Shown here piece after piece: positions 34,459 through 45,781 of a DNA stretch of 64,000 bases. The DNA is from Paratinospora sagittata (taxonomy: Eukaryota > Streptophyta > Magnoliopsida > Ranunculales > Menispermaceae), in contig CM069595.1 in the NCBI GenBank assembly GCA_035771175.1, positions 1,963,056-2,027,055 of the forward strand, in the 5' to 3' direction. The position numbers and the translations under genes were made by a program. The notes beneath the pieces were generated by a model, which worked only from the letters and a program-made list of their open reading frames with translations, was not told the origin of the DNA and ran no database searches. Within the stretch, counting starts at the first letter, position 1. The number at the start of each line of letters is the position of its first letter.

Positions 34459-36782
34459 CTTGACACAAATTATGTTTAAAACTAATTAATGTATATATAT
34501 ATACTCTCAATTTCCCGCAATTAAGAATCAATTTTTGCTCTAAAGCAATGCGGGAAAGAGAGGGAATTGGATAGCCATGTGATGGAGGACATTTGAGAAG
34601 GAGCTTTTTATATTATAAGATGAGAAAGTCTGGTTTTAGGAGCTTAATTAAGATCATACAATTGTTGGGTTTATATGATTCTTCATTTCCACAGGTTTCT
34701 CCAGATCACTAGCTTCTAAGTTAATTTTAAGTTAAGCCTAATTGAGACATTAGAGAGTTATTTAAGGAATGGGAAGGCAGAGTTATAGCTAAGGTCCATG
34801 ACAGCTTGACCTTAATTTGACCATTATTTTCATGTTTAGTAATTAGTAGTTCCTATAAAATGGCTACTAAAAGTGGGCTATGATTGCGGTAGGACCAAAT
34901 ATATGTAAATATGGTTCTATCTGTTGAGGTTTGAATGGGTAAAAATATTGAGTCACTTCACAATTTTCTAACAGAAAGGCTACATGAAGAGATGACTAAA
35001 AAAATTAATAAATTTAATGATAATTTATTTTTTGATAAATTTAATGTTTGTATATATGGTTACGAAGATTACCATAAACTCAATTCAATCAACTCAAAGC
35101 TTTTTCTCAGTTGTGTAAGATCGGCTACAGTATTATAAAATTGTTAATAAATTATCAATCTAATATAATATAATACATATAATTGTATACAGTGATTAAT
35201 TCCTAATTAAAAACAAAAAACGTTGGATAGCTTCAATGATATGCATCCGAATCTTTTCACTTAAAATTAGAAGTTCGATTCTCTCTTTTTGCAAATAAAT
35301 AGAAGTTTTCTCTCCCCTAATAAAAGTGGAAGCGGGACCATTGTAGTTGATTCGTATGATCTCCATTCAAGCCTCTTATATCCCTCGTCGTTGTGCTCGT
35401 CTTATTGACCTTGTTGAGAGGTTCTGACTTCCTCTAGCTCTAATATTAGCATTCTCTGACCTCGTATCAACGCTAAAAAAAATAAAAATAAAAATAAAAA
35501 TAGATGTTAAGTTTCCTCAAGTTACTTAATCAATATTTTCGTTATTTTAATTATTCAACTTTTCATTGTAGATGCAAATCGAAATAATAGTCTCACATTA
35601 AACGTGTGTGAGTTTATTAGATGGATTAGAAGTTGGAATCTACCCTCATTAGTATTACACTTACTTAGCTCAGATGTGATTAATGTGGGAATAATGTCAA
35701 TATAAATTGAGATAAGGCATGCTGAACCAATGCTATTAAAGTTGATGACTAAATTGGTCATCACACATGCATATTATATCAAGGTAGAGTACAAGTAGGT
35801 GATCATAGGACGCAAAATGGTTTCTCTAATAGTAGTACGTGGTTTGAAATGTATTAGTTACTTAATTTAGTAGGATTTTAGTTGAGTAGAATTTCAATTA
35901 GTTTTAAAATTATATTAGGATACAAAATAAGTATTTTAGATTTTTATAACATTTGATTAAATGGAATAATATTGATTATCTCTTTCTCCTTTTATCTTCT
36001 TCTCATTCTTCTTTTTCTATCTTCTTCTTCCCTTTCTTCTCTTCTTATTTCTTTCTATTTCCACCATTTTCTCTTTGTGGTGCTGCATCAAGTACATAGT
36101 CGGGTATGATTCCTTAAGGTGAAGGCTAATATGAATTGTGTCATGATGGAATATGAATAAGTGATCATGGTCACAAATGGTATATATATACTTAAAAATA
36201 TATTCTAACACTATTATAACCTATCATTTATCACATAAAATTTTTAACTTTTATATTAATGTTAGATTCAAGTTTGTAACCAATAAACTTAACTTTGTAA
36301 CTATTGAATTAATGATATATTATAAATATAATTTAATCCTTTTTTTAGGGCTATGAGTCTATATAAGAAGGTGTTTAGATTACACAAGATATGCACAGAT
36401 TTAACACAAGTTGTTAGATTAATATAAGAGTAAAACCTCTCTCTCTCTTATTTCTCTCAAGCATGTTATATTTGTTTATTTCTAATTGTTCTTAGTTTAT
36501 TTTACAACAATATACTTATTTTATTTTAAATAATAAATAATTAAAAACACGTGCAACTCATATATTCAAACACTAGTATAATATAAGTAAAGTATATATA
36601 TATATTATAAGGTCACCAAACACAATAAAATTATTTCAGATTGGTATAGCCAGGTAGATAGTAGTCACTGTATTACAATAGTATAAACTAATTTAATATT
36701 TCATGAATATATATGTAAGGAGGCAAATATCGAATAACACGATAACATTCACAGGAGCCAGAGGCAGCGACAAGGAGCAGAG
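34459..36782. other. Intergenic between pectinesterase and DYW-PPR promoters
   Basis: This is a divergent upstream region of 2.3 kb. It holds a probable tRNA-derived SINE at 35215-35510 and (TA)n tracts near 34493 and 36597. No exon was recognised. Confidence 0.55.
35215..35510 (+). mobile_element. Probable tRNA-derived SINE
   Basis: A-box-like TAGCTTCAATGA at 35228 and B-box-like GTTCGATTC at 35273 lie about 45 bases apart, the spacing of an internal polymerase III promoter. About 200 bases of unrelated body follow, and the copy ends in an A-rich tail built of AAAAAT units (35475-35502). Target duplications are not clear. The element is far from any exon. Confidence 0.55.
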
Positions 36783-38660
36783 ATGGCCTCCGGTGTTCTT
36801 CTTCGTGCTTCTCCACCACCGTTTCCAACACCAACCGAGACACGTCGTACCCTCTTCAATGGCCTTGAATCCTGTTCAACAATGGCCGAACTAAAGCAAT
36901 TTCATTCCAAGTTCATCCGACTTGGCCTCTCAGCTGACAACGACGCCGTGGGTCGACTTATTAAGTTCTGTGCTATATCCGAATCCGGTGATTTGAACTA
37001 CGCTCTCCAAGTATTTGATGAAGTTCCCCACCCAGATGCTTTCCTATACAACACCATCATCAGGGGCTTGTTGCAAGCGCAATTGACACAAAACTGCATT
37101 CTCTTGTACATCCAAATGTTACAAGCACCTGTTTTGCCTAATAATTTCACCTTCCCACCTGTCATCAAGAGCTTTAGCGTTCAAAATGCAATTGAAGAGG
37201 GAAAACAAGTCCATGCCCATGTTTTGAAACTTGGGTTTGAGGATGATTTGTTTTCCCAGAATAGCTTGATTGACATGTACTTGAATTTTGGATTTTTGGA
37301 CCAAGCACGGAGAGTGTTTGATAAAATGCCTCAACGGGATGTTGTTTCGTGGACAAGGTTGATAACTGGTTATTCGAAACGGGGTTTCGTCGATGATGCC
37401 TGTGAAGTTTTTGAGTTGATTCCAGAACGAGATTCTGTGGTTTGGAATGCTATGATTGCTGCGTATGTCCAGGGCAACCGTTACCACGAAGCGTTTGCTC
37501 TGTTTGATCGGATGAGAATGGAGAAAGTTGAATTGGATAAATTTGTAGCAGCGAGTATGTTGGCAGCATGTGCAGGCTTAGGAGCTCTAGAAAAAGGAGA
37601 AGGGATACATGAGCACATAAACAAGTGTGGGATTGAGCTGGACACGAAGCTCTCGACCACGATCATTGACATGTATTGTAAATGTGGCAATGTGGAGAAG
37701 CCATTGAAGTTCTTCAATGGTTTGTCTTACAAAGGGTTATCTTCATGGAATTGCATGATTGGAGGCTTGGCAATACATGGGCAAGGAGAGGCTGCTATTA
37801 AGCTTTTTCAAGAGATGGAGAAGGAAATGATTGCCCCAGACAACATTACTTTTGTGAATATTCTTAGTGCTTGTGCTCATGCAGGTTTGGTTGAAGAGGG
37901 CCGGCATTACTTCAACTATATGAAAGAAGTCCACAGCGTTGAACACACAATGGAGCACTTCGGTTGCATGGTTGATTTGCTTGGCAGATCTGGTCATATA
38001 AATGAAGCAAGAAAACTTATAGATGAGATGCCCATGAATCCTGATGCCGGTGTCTTGGGTGCCCTTTTTGGAGCCTGTCAGATCCATAAGGAAATCGAGT
38101 TGGGAGAGAGAATAGGAAGACAAGTTATTGAGCTAGAGCCTCACAATAGCGGGCGTTATATTTTATTGGCGAACCTATATGCCAGTGTAGGTAGATGGGA
38201 TGATGCTACTAATGTGAGGAAGTTGATGAACGATCGAGGAGTTTCGAAAGCCCCTGGTTGTTCGATGATTGAATTGGATGGTGTTGTTAGTGAATTCATT
38301 GCTGGAGGAAGATCTCATCCACAGGCTAAAGAAATATATGCCAAGGTTGATGAAATGTTGGAATGCATTAGAACAATTGGCTATGTCCCTGATACAGATG
38401 CAGTGTTGCACGATATCGAGGATGGGGAAAGAGAAAACCCGTTGTACTATCATAGTGAAAAGCTTGCCATTGCCTTTGGCTTGTTGAAAACCATTCCTGG
38501 TGCAACAATCAGGATATCCAAAAATTTGCGAGTTTGTAGAGATTGTCACCAAGTGAGCAAGCTTATTTCAAAAGCTTATGATCGCGAGATAATCATGAGG
38601 GACAGGAATCGGTTTCACCAATTCAGGAATGGGGAATGTTCCTGTAATGACTACTGGTGA
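36783..38660 (+). CDS. PLS-class pentatricopeptide protein with DYW editing domain
   Basis: A single uninterrupted frame of 625 aa, as is usual for PPR genes. PLS repeats run from about residue 70, with typical junctions such as NSLIDMYLNFGFLDQARRVF, VVSWTRLITGYSKRGFVDDA and NILSACAHAGLVEEGRHYF. They are followed by E/E+ motifs (GVLGALFGACQIHKEIELGE, RYILLANLYASVGRWDDATN) and a full C-terminal DYW domain. The deaminase zinc site is present: HSE at about 557-559 and CRDC at about 585-588. The protein ends exactly in DYW. Such proteins convert specific C to U in plastid or mitochondrial transcripts. The start is ATG 36783; the first ~25 residues look like a weak plastid-type leader (MASGVLLRASPPP). 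It resembles the At5g66520 group but the RNA target cannot be assigned. Confidence 0.95.
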   Translation: MASGVLLRASPPPFPTPTETRRTLFNGLESCSTMAELKQFHSKFIRLGLSADNDAVGRLIKFCAISESGDLNYALQVFDEVPHPDAFLYNTIIRGLLQAQLTQNCILLYIQMLQAPVLPNNFTFPPVIKSFSVQNAIEEGKQVHAHVLKLGFEDDLFSQNSLIDMYLNFGFLDQARRVFDKMPQRDVVSWTRLITGYSKRGFVDDACEVFELIPERDSVVWNAMIAAYVQGNRYHEAFALFDRMRMEKVELDKFVAASMLAACAGLGALEKGEGIHEHINKCGIELDTKLSTTIIDMYCKCGNVEKPLKFFNGLSYKGLSSWNCMIGGLAIHGQGEAAIKLFQEMEKEMIAPDNITFVNILSACAHAGLVEEGRHYFNYMKEVHSVEHTMEHFGCMVDLLGRSGHINEARKLIDEMPMNPDAGVLGALFGACQIHKEIELGERIGRQVIELEPHNSGRYILLANLYASVGRWDDATNVRKLMNDRGVSKAPGCSMIELDGVVSEFIAGGRSHPQAKEIYAKVDEMLECIRTIGYVPDTDAVLHDIEDGERENPLYYHSEKLAIAFGLLKTIPGATIRISKNLRVCRDCHQVSKLISKAYDREIIMRDRNRFHQFRNGECSCNDYW

Positions 38661-39879
38661 TCTTGTATAAAGTTATGAAGATGTATTATACAAATATTGT
38701 TATTCTTGCCTTGGTGCAAACTGTATGAAGAAAAAAATATTGCTAACCTGAGGAATCAAAGGGAGATAAAGAGTGCAAAATGCCTCTTCAACTGATCTTT
38801 AAGAGGAAATACGAAGACGATAACTGAAAGGTAAGCCACCCAAAAATTATTTCTGCAATCAATAACCAGCTCTGTATATGTATAGGGTGGTTGAATAAAT
38901 CAGTTTTATCTTCATAAAAGAAATGTATTAGGACATTTTAGTGACAGTGATGTTAGTCTACGCTTCATGTTAGAGCTAGTGGCTCTTTGGTTCTGAATTT
39001 CTCTCAGTTCATAAGCTGTAGCTGCTACTATTATGCCTCAAAACAATTCAACTAAATCTTTTTTCAACTACATGAAATTGACTATATGAATCTATTTTTT
39101 TCCACTCGACTACTACAACTATGCCTCAGACCACTGAAAAAACACTTGGGCTGATACTGTTACTTTTTATTTGAGGTGCCCTTTCAAAAAATCTAAAACA
39201 TTAGGATATAAGTAGACTTTGGCCAATTTTAAAGGTCATTCTAAGCTTGGGATGAAGAGATTTATTTTTTACTTTTTCTTTATATCCACCCACTCTATTT
39301 AAGGTTAAGTGATTTAAGTCAAACATTTAAATTATAAACAGTTAAATTTTTCTTTATTATATTTTATTATTTTAGATCTTTCTCTACTTATACCATTACC
39401 ATGATGGTATAGAAAACATTCAATTATGAAAGAGGATTCTTTTTGTCTAGATATCATTGTTACCATATTTCTTATTCAAAATATCATTAACAAAAGTAAT
39501 ATCCCATAAGTTATGAGATGATGTCAAAATATAATATAAAATATTGTATTATAATATTATTTATAAGTAATGTAATTGTAATTGTTAATTTACGGACATG
39601 GGTCCTCCGTTAGATTCCGAGATGGATACCGCGTCACAGCAAGTTCAAGGTCTCGGCTCGTTGTTTCTACAGCGAAACTCGAACTTTACAGAAAGCGCAG
39701 AGGTAGAGGAACTTGTGGACCGGTAGCGCAAGTAAATCTCACACCAAGTATGGTTGTTTTTTTTTTTGTTTCCTTTACTTCACTTGCTCAAAACTCATCA
39801 ATCTCAACAGGGTTAGATCTTTCTTCCTGTTCCTTCATCTCCTGATGTAGAAAAATATTGCTGTTGAAGATTTCATTAG
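38661..39879. other. Intergenic between the two PPR genes
   Basis: This comprises the 3' UTR of the DYW-PPR and the promoter and 5' UTR of the next PPR. A short frame at 39582-39845 just upstream shows no protein-family features and may be a leader ORF. No mobile element was recognised. Confidence 0.55.
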
Positions 39880-42066
39880 ATGGCGTCAAAGCTCACAAAT
39901 TTAGCAATTTTCAAGCAAATTCCCAGATGGGTATCCTTAAATTCATTTATTTCTTCACTTTCATGTGCTACCCGCGTTGAAATTCCCCCAGAAAACCATC
40001 TAAATTCAACAAATTTCACTGAATTTGAGGCCAAAACTCCGTTTTTGAAGAACAAGCTAACCCCTGACAATCTCATTCGGGTACTTAATTCTGTGAAAGA
40101 CCTGAACTCATCTCTTGAGATATTCAGATGGGCTTCTCTCCAAAAAAGATTTCATCACACTGTTCATACTTACTCTTGGATGATTTTGAAGCTTGGCATG
40201 GCTGGGAACATTCAGGAAATGGATGCTTTTTGCCGTGAGATGGCAAAAGAAAAATGCCCCCAAGTGGAAGAAGCTTTTGGTGCATTGCTCGATTCTTTTG
40301 TTCAAAATTGTAGGTTAAAAGAGGCTTTGCAGGTTCTAGAGATTATGAATTTGAGTAATTGTAGACCTTCGATCCATATCTGTAATGTTCTATTAGGCAC
40401 TCTTGTGGAAGAGAAAAGGGAGTTTCGAACCGTCCTGTTTGCTTATAAGGAAATGGTGAAAGCAGGGATCGTTCCCAATGTCGAAACCTTGAATTATTTA
40501 ATAGAGGTTTTGTGTGAAAACAATAGAATTGACTCTGCCTTAGATCAATTCCGAAGAATGGAAAAGAAAGGATGTATTCCTAATAGTAGGACCTTTGAGA
40601 TACTAATATGTGGCCTTTGCAGGAGAAACCGAGTGGATGAGTCGACACTGATTTTAGATGAGATGCTTAAAAATAATTGCAGCCCCAACAGGGAGTTTTA
40701 TGATAGTGTTATACCTTTATTTTGTAAGTTTAGTAAACCAGATGAGGGGTTAAGCTTGTTTAGAATGATGAAGGATTCGGGTCTTTCTCCTCATTTGGCA
40801 ATTTATGAACTCGTGGTTAAGTGTTTGTGTCAGAACCTACGCTTGAATGACGCTATCGAACTTGTTAGAGAAATGAAGCAAAGTGGTTTATCTCCTTCTA
40901 GTGAGTTATATGTGAATATTGTTAATGGTTTAAGTAAATTAGGGACATTCATTGAAGCTTCTAACTTATTGGAGGAAAATAATGTTTCTGAGACTTTTCC
41001 TCATAATGCCTTGCTTGAAGGTTATTGCAATGCGGGAAGGTTTCTCGAGGCAAATGATCATCTTGATAAGATGGTCAGGAAGAATGTAGTTGACAGTGTT
41101 TCTTGGAGCATTCTTATTAGAGGGTTTTGTGAGAAAGCAACTACAAGAAAAGGCTTGGAAGTTCTCAACCGAATGGTTGTTTCTTCATATATCCCTGACT
41201 GTGCCATTTACTCTGCTCTTATATTGGGGCACTCTAAGGAGGGAAGATTTGTAGACGCTCTAGAGCTATTTCTTCATGTTCGTGCCAGGGACTGGGTTTT
41301 GGATTCCAGCTCTTATGCTGAGCTAATTGACTGCCTTTGCCATGAGAAAAAAATTCAAGAGGCTTCTGAAGTGTTCCATTATCTGTCTAGCAAGGGTTGT
41401 TCTGTCAGATCTTCCTCATTTGACTTGTTGATTAGAAGTGTCTGTTTGATTGGAAAAATAGATGAAGCAATTAGACTACATTCTTTGGCTTATCATTCCG
41501 GCACTTCTTGCTCTGTTGTCACTTATAACACTATTATGCGGGGTCTATATGAGTCAGGTAGGGGAAAGAATGTTTTGGCATTCTTCTCAAAAATGTTGTT
41601 CGTGGGCTGTGCTTTAGATGCAGAAACATACCATGTCCTAATAGATAACATGTGTTTGAAGAGCAGGACAACTGATTGTGCTCTGTTGTTAGAGCGGATG
41701 GTCAGGGATGGTTTAGTTCCAAGTTCTAAAACACTAGATAAATTGCTTTCCATGATGGCTTGTCATTATCAATTGCATATGGTGTTGCACTCGTTAGAAA
41801 CACTTGTTTCTGCGGATGGTGTTCTTACGTCAGAAATGTACAATAGGGTCATTAGTGGCCTCTGGAAGGAAGGTTATAAACATGATGCAAGTAAATTATT
41901 GGATCTTATGTTGGAAAAGGGATGGATTCCAGATGCTACTACACACAGTTTGGTGATTGGGAGTATTGGTGGAGAAGAAGTTGATGGAATAACAGAAGCA
42001 CTGGAATATTCAGTTTTGCAGGACAAAGTTGGCGACATATTAGCAGAAGGATTTGAGAAAACATAA
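39880..42066 (+). CDS. P-class pentatricopeptide repeat protein, organellar
   Basis: A single-exon frame of 728 aa from ATG 39880. The N-terminus (MASKLTNLAIFKQIPRWVSL) is free of acidic residues and suits mitochondrial import. About 16 tandem 35-residue P-type motifs follow from near residue 90, for example PNVETLNYLIEVLCENNRID, TFEILICGLCRRNRVDEST, VSWSILIRGFCEKATTRKGL and VVTYNTIMRGLYESGRGKN. There is no E or DYW tail, so a role in RNA stability, splicing or translation is more likely than editing. It lies 1.2 kb downstream of the DYW-PPR on the same strand, but the two belong to different subclasses and are not a tandem duplicate pair. The RNA target is not predictable here. Confidence 0.93.
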   Translation: MASKLTNLAIFKQIPRWVSLNSFISSLSCATRVEIPPENHLNSTNFTEFEAKTPFLKNKLTPDNLIRVLNSVKDLNSSLEIFRWASLQKRFHHTVHTYSWMILKLGMAGNIQEMDAFCREMAKEKCPQVEEAFGALLDSFVQNCRLKEALQVLEIMNLSNCRPSIHICNVLLGTLVEEKREFRTVLFAYKEMVKAGIVPNVETLNYLIEVLCENNRIDSALDQFRRMEKKGCIPNSRTFEILICGLCRRNRVDESTLILDEMLKNNCSPNREFYDSVIPLFCKFSKPDEGLSLFRMMKDSGLSPHLAIYELVVKCLCQNLRLNDAIELVREMKQSGLSPSSELYVNIVNGLSKLGTFIEASNLLEENNVSETFPHNALLEGYCNAGRFLEANDHLDKMVRKNVVDSVSWSILIRGFCEKATTRKGLEVLNRMVVSSYIPDCAIYSALILGHSKEGRFVDALELFLHVRARDWVLDSSSYAELIDCLCHEKKIQEASEVFHYLSSKGCSVRSSSFDLLIRSVCLIGKIDEAIRLHSLAYHSGTSCSVVTYNTIMRGLYESGRGKNVLAFFSKMLFVGCALDAETYHVLIDNMCLKSRTTDCALLLERMVRDGLVPSSKTLDKLLSMMACHYQLHMVLHSLETLVSADGVLTSEMYNRVISGLWKEGYKHDASKLLDLMLEKGWIPDATTHSLVIGSIGGEEVDGITEALEYSVLQDKVGDILAEGFEKT

Positions 42067-43779
42067 TTACTTCCTTTCTGCCATCAACTCAAAATTTCGC
42101 TAAATGATACTGGACCAGGGACAATGGTTGATGAGATTGGTACAGGCCATTATAGGATGGCAATGCTTTGCAGTAGTTTGTTGCGTTGCTGATCCTTTCT
42201 CCTTGAAACCACAAAATGTGTTGAAGCAGTTTGAGTACCACAATTACTTGTATCAAATTTCTTGAAGCTCAAATGAGCTATCTCAACAGGATCATCAATG
42301 GAGCAGCATGACTAGGCATACACCTCAAAAGTTAAGATTGGTGTGTTAGCAAAAGTATTTTTCCAGCTTCAGGAGTTTGTCAAAATGCCAGGTTAGTTTG
42401 TATATCCTGCCAGCTTATAATATGCTAGGTTGATGAGATTTGAATGCCTTTGGATTATATACATTCATTTGAAAGAAATTCTTGAATTGGTAAAACATGC
42501 TTCCTTACTTTGTATAATGTAAGTCTTTATTGTTTTTTCTTTTCTTTTTCAATATTTCTGTCATGTAAAGACAAAAAATTTCTTGCTAATATGTTGCAAT
42601 TTTGACCAAGATGTGTTGGCATAGTTGGTATTTAACATGAAATGTCATGTAATGCTGTATTGGTTATAGGTTGTTGATCGATGTTTCTAACAGGTATATG
42701 TCCCCCCAGTACTTCACAATATTAGTTATGACCTTATGTCCTTCTTGACGTCCTGTATAGTGAAACAAAATTGGAATTTATCCCCGGAAACCACATCTGT
42801 GAATCTTTTGTATTGATTTTGACCAAATGCCTGTAAAGATTTCTTTTCCTTGATAATTAACATGTTCCCTATATATGCGATCAGAGTTCATTGACATTTC
42901 AGTCAACATAAAATTTGAAAACCTTCTTTATCTTTATCTTTAATTATGGACTAGTCACTATATAATGAGAACGCTATGAGGAGTAAACTGTCATTTTCTT
43001 TTTCAAAATTCAGTTGTGTTTTCTTTCTTTCTTCTTGGTTCTGTGGTTTTAAGTTCATCAGTCGTACAACCAAGCATCAAGACTGATATTTGATGATTTG
43101 GATGCATGTAAGTCAAAACTGATGCACTTCCGTGCTTCAACATAAAAATTTGTTAAAAGGGGGAAGAAGTGATACCAAAGTTTCCACAGGTAGCATAACT
43201 TATTGAGTCATATATTGCAGATTCAGGTATAACCAGTGAATCAAATTCTTGGTACTGAACACATTTGTTGCAGGTAGTGGCTCCATTTCATGTCCGAAAG
43301 GAGTTGATGAGGCAAGAAGTTCTTTCAAAAGGGTCCTATGCTCCAAATACTCTGGAAACCTTACTTGCCTATTGCATCATAACAGGCTCGAGCAACTCAA
43401 CAGATGACAGTAATGAATAATAACAATTAAAGATGGCATTGCATTTTTCAGCGTCAATGATGCAATGGAGCTTAGCCCAAATGGTACCAATAATAACAAC
43501 AATTGGAGAAGTTGTGCAGACCCTTTTAAGTATCCTACAAGCAACTTGGATTTGTTGTGTTCTAATAAATGAACTTTGTTTAACAGTAGATGGCAAGAAA
43601 GGGGGACTTAAATTGTATTGGTCATTGCCAGATTTATGGAATGTGTTCATGTATTTATTAAGTGGATGTTTTATTCTATTTTGTCCTCCAAACTATGGTA
43701 TTGCTAGGAACAACATGGAAGATGCTTTTGCATCTCCTGACATCTTTTACTTCTTTTACTAGATTTGGTGCCTCACAAT

Positions 43780-44390
43780 TAGCGGTGTTCATCAACCAGA
43801 CCAATTCGACCGAACCAAACCTTTATGGTTGGTTTAAGTTGGGTTAAATAGGTTGTTAGGGTTGAGTTGTGTTCTAAAATACTCAACCCGATCAGTTTGG
43901 GTTGTTGGGTCACAGGTTGAGCCCATAAAAAAATGACTAACCCGATCCAAACCAAGCTTTTTTATGGTTAGTTAAATAGAGTCAAGTTGTTTTCTTAATT
44001 TTTTGATAAGTTCTTGATGTGGTGTGCATGTTTTCTATTTTTATGCACATTGGCGATTCTGATTTATTATATTCTTTTCTTTCATAATTGATGGAGGTTC
44101 CGTGATGAACATTTTTATCTTTTTAGGAACTATATTTCTCAACTCTATTATTGTATGTAATCTAAGAGTATATAAATGTTTTTTTTTTTAAATGATGTTC
44201 ATGAAGGAGCAATTTACAATTCAAATAAGATATCCAAATCAGCAAAGTATGACAGTAATATGACATCTACATTCACCTAATTCACATTTTTCTCTTTTCT
44301 TTTGGGTGACTTAAGTCCGACCTCAGTTAGGTTTTGGCCTTTTGGCCTTAAACTGACTTGACTCAATCCAAAATCTATGTACACCCCCTA
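43780..44390. mobile_element. Non-autonomous DNA transposon with short TIRs
   Basis: The left end TAGCGGTGTTCATC and the right end, read inward on the minus strand as TAGGGGGTGTACATA, form imperfect terminal inverted repeats around 611 bases of non-coding DNA. The GGGGTGTNCA-type terminus is common in plant MITEs. The interior is rich in short self-complementary runs such as GGCCTTTTGGCC. No convincing target duplication was found. Confidence 0.55.
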
Positions 44391-45651
44391 CTCATAGCGG
44401 CCCAACTAACCTTGCAAGTCAACTAAAACTAAAGCTGGTATGTTTAGTTTCAAAGTATGATCAAAATTCATGACCGGTGAGTGATTCCACAGACCTTATA
44501 ATGACCCGCGTTTCGTGTACTGGATATTGTCTTTTATTTTAACTCTATTTTTATAAAAGCTTATTTTAAACATATTATTTGGTAACTAATATTGTGACCT
44601 CTTATTTTAATTTTATTTCAGAGACTTAAAATCCCAACTCCTTATTATAAAAAATAGTTGATTAATTTTATCAAAATATATTTATTTTATTTATATGGTA
44701 TTTATGTATATGAGATTAATAGTTAAAATCAACTTAAAAATAAGTATATATTATACAATAATTATATTGAATGTTGACTAGGCTTTATGATAGTAAATAA
44801 CACAATACTTATTTAAATTTATTTAATTTTTAATTCATTATTTATTTATATTATAATTTTTATTAATGTATTTACTAATTTATTTATATAATTATTTTCA
44901 TTTATTTGTTTTTATTTTTCATTATTGTCATTATTTTTATTTAAATATAAAAAAATTAAAAGAAAACTAATTATTATATTAGAGATTATATGCTATATTT
45001 GGTTAAATAAAAAATATTTTGTATTAATTATCACTTGCTAACTTGGGTAGTGATGACAAATCATTCTCATTGGTGATTAATGTAAATTTGGTAAGTTATA
45101 AATTATTCTTTATATAGTTAGTTCATCCTCTATTGCAAAGATTTTTTATTTTTTAAAATAAAGGTTTAATCTGTACTTTTAATAAAATTCTACTTTTTTA
45201 TAAAACTCTACTTTATTTAGAGTTTTTAAGAAGCATATCAAACATTTTATTTTTTATTAAAATTCTATATTAAAGTTTTAGCAAAATAAATGATTGAAAT
45301 AGAGTTCTTTTTCTTCTTCTTTTTTTTAGTGTTAATACAAGGTCAGAGCATGTTTGTACTGGGACCAGAGGAAGAAGATGCCCTCTCAATAAGGCCAAGA
45401 AGACGAGCATAATGACAAAAGGTATAAGAGAACCGGATAAAAATTATGTTAACAACTACAATGTTCTCGCTCTTTTTTTTTTTATTATGAAAAAAGAATC
45501 AAAAGATTCAAGGGAAATACATAATGCTTTGTGCCAAAGTAAGGCCAGAACGAAGAGCCCTCGTAGCAAGGGAGTGAGCCCGGTGATTCAAATCACGGGG
45601 AACAAAGTTAGAATTGGTTGGTTACCACTTACCAAATCTATGCGTCAGGTG

Positions 45652-45667
45652 GTGAGTCGTGACTCAC
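45652..45667. promoter_or_regulatory. Palindromic TGAGTC site upstream of J-domain gene
   Basis: GTGAGTC and GACTCAC form a perfect inverted repeat around GT. The half-sites resemble GCN4/bZIP (TGAGTCA) cores. It is 115 bases upstream of the start codon at 45782. Function is inferred from position only. Confidence 0.35.
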
Positions 45668-45781
45668 AACTGAATCGGTTTTCCGTGTTCTCTTATCGCG
45701 GTAAGTTTAAATGAAAATTGAAATTTGCATTCAATATTAAAGAGGATGGTCCGAATTGCAGAAGAAAAGTGAAGAGGAAAC

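Larger units (their letters stand above)
42067..45781. other. Intergenic, 3.7 kb, with a TIR element
   Basis: The 3' UTR of the P-class PPR leads into non-coding DNA. Open frames at 43369-43762 look like chance frames. A terminal-inverted-repeat element occupies 43780-44390. The 44500-45300 part is extremely AT-rich. The promoter of the J-domain gene should occupy the last few hundred bases. Confidence 0.5.

Noticed and set aside
36017..36211. Minus-strand short frame in the PPR promoter
   Set aside because: It is a low-complexity translation of pyrimidine-rich DNA.
37119..38552. Minus-strand frames opposite the DYW-PPR gene
   Set aside because: They are antisense shadows of the real coding frame.
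43369..43762. Frames on both strands suggesting a small membrane protein
   Set aside because: Hydrophobic by composition, mutually overlapping, no family match and no upstream exon signals.
45357..45410. Open run reading LGPEEEDALSIRPRRRA on the plus strand
   Set aside because: It is charged and gene-like in flavour but only about 18 codons, with no start or acceptor; not enough to support an exon.
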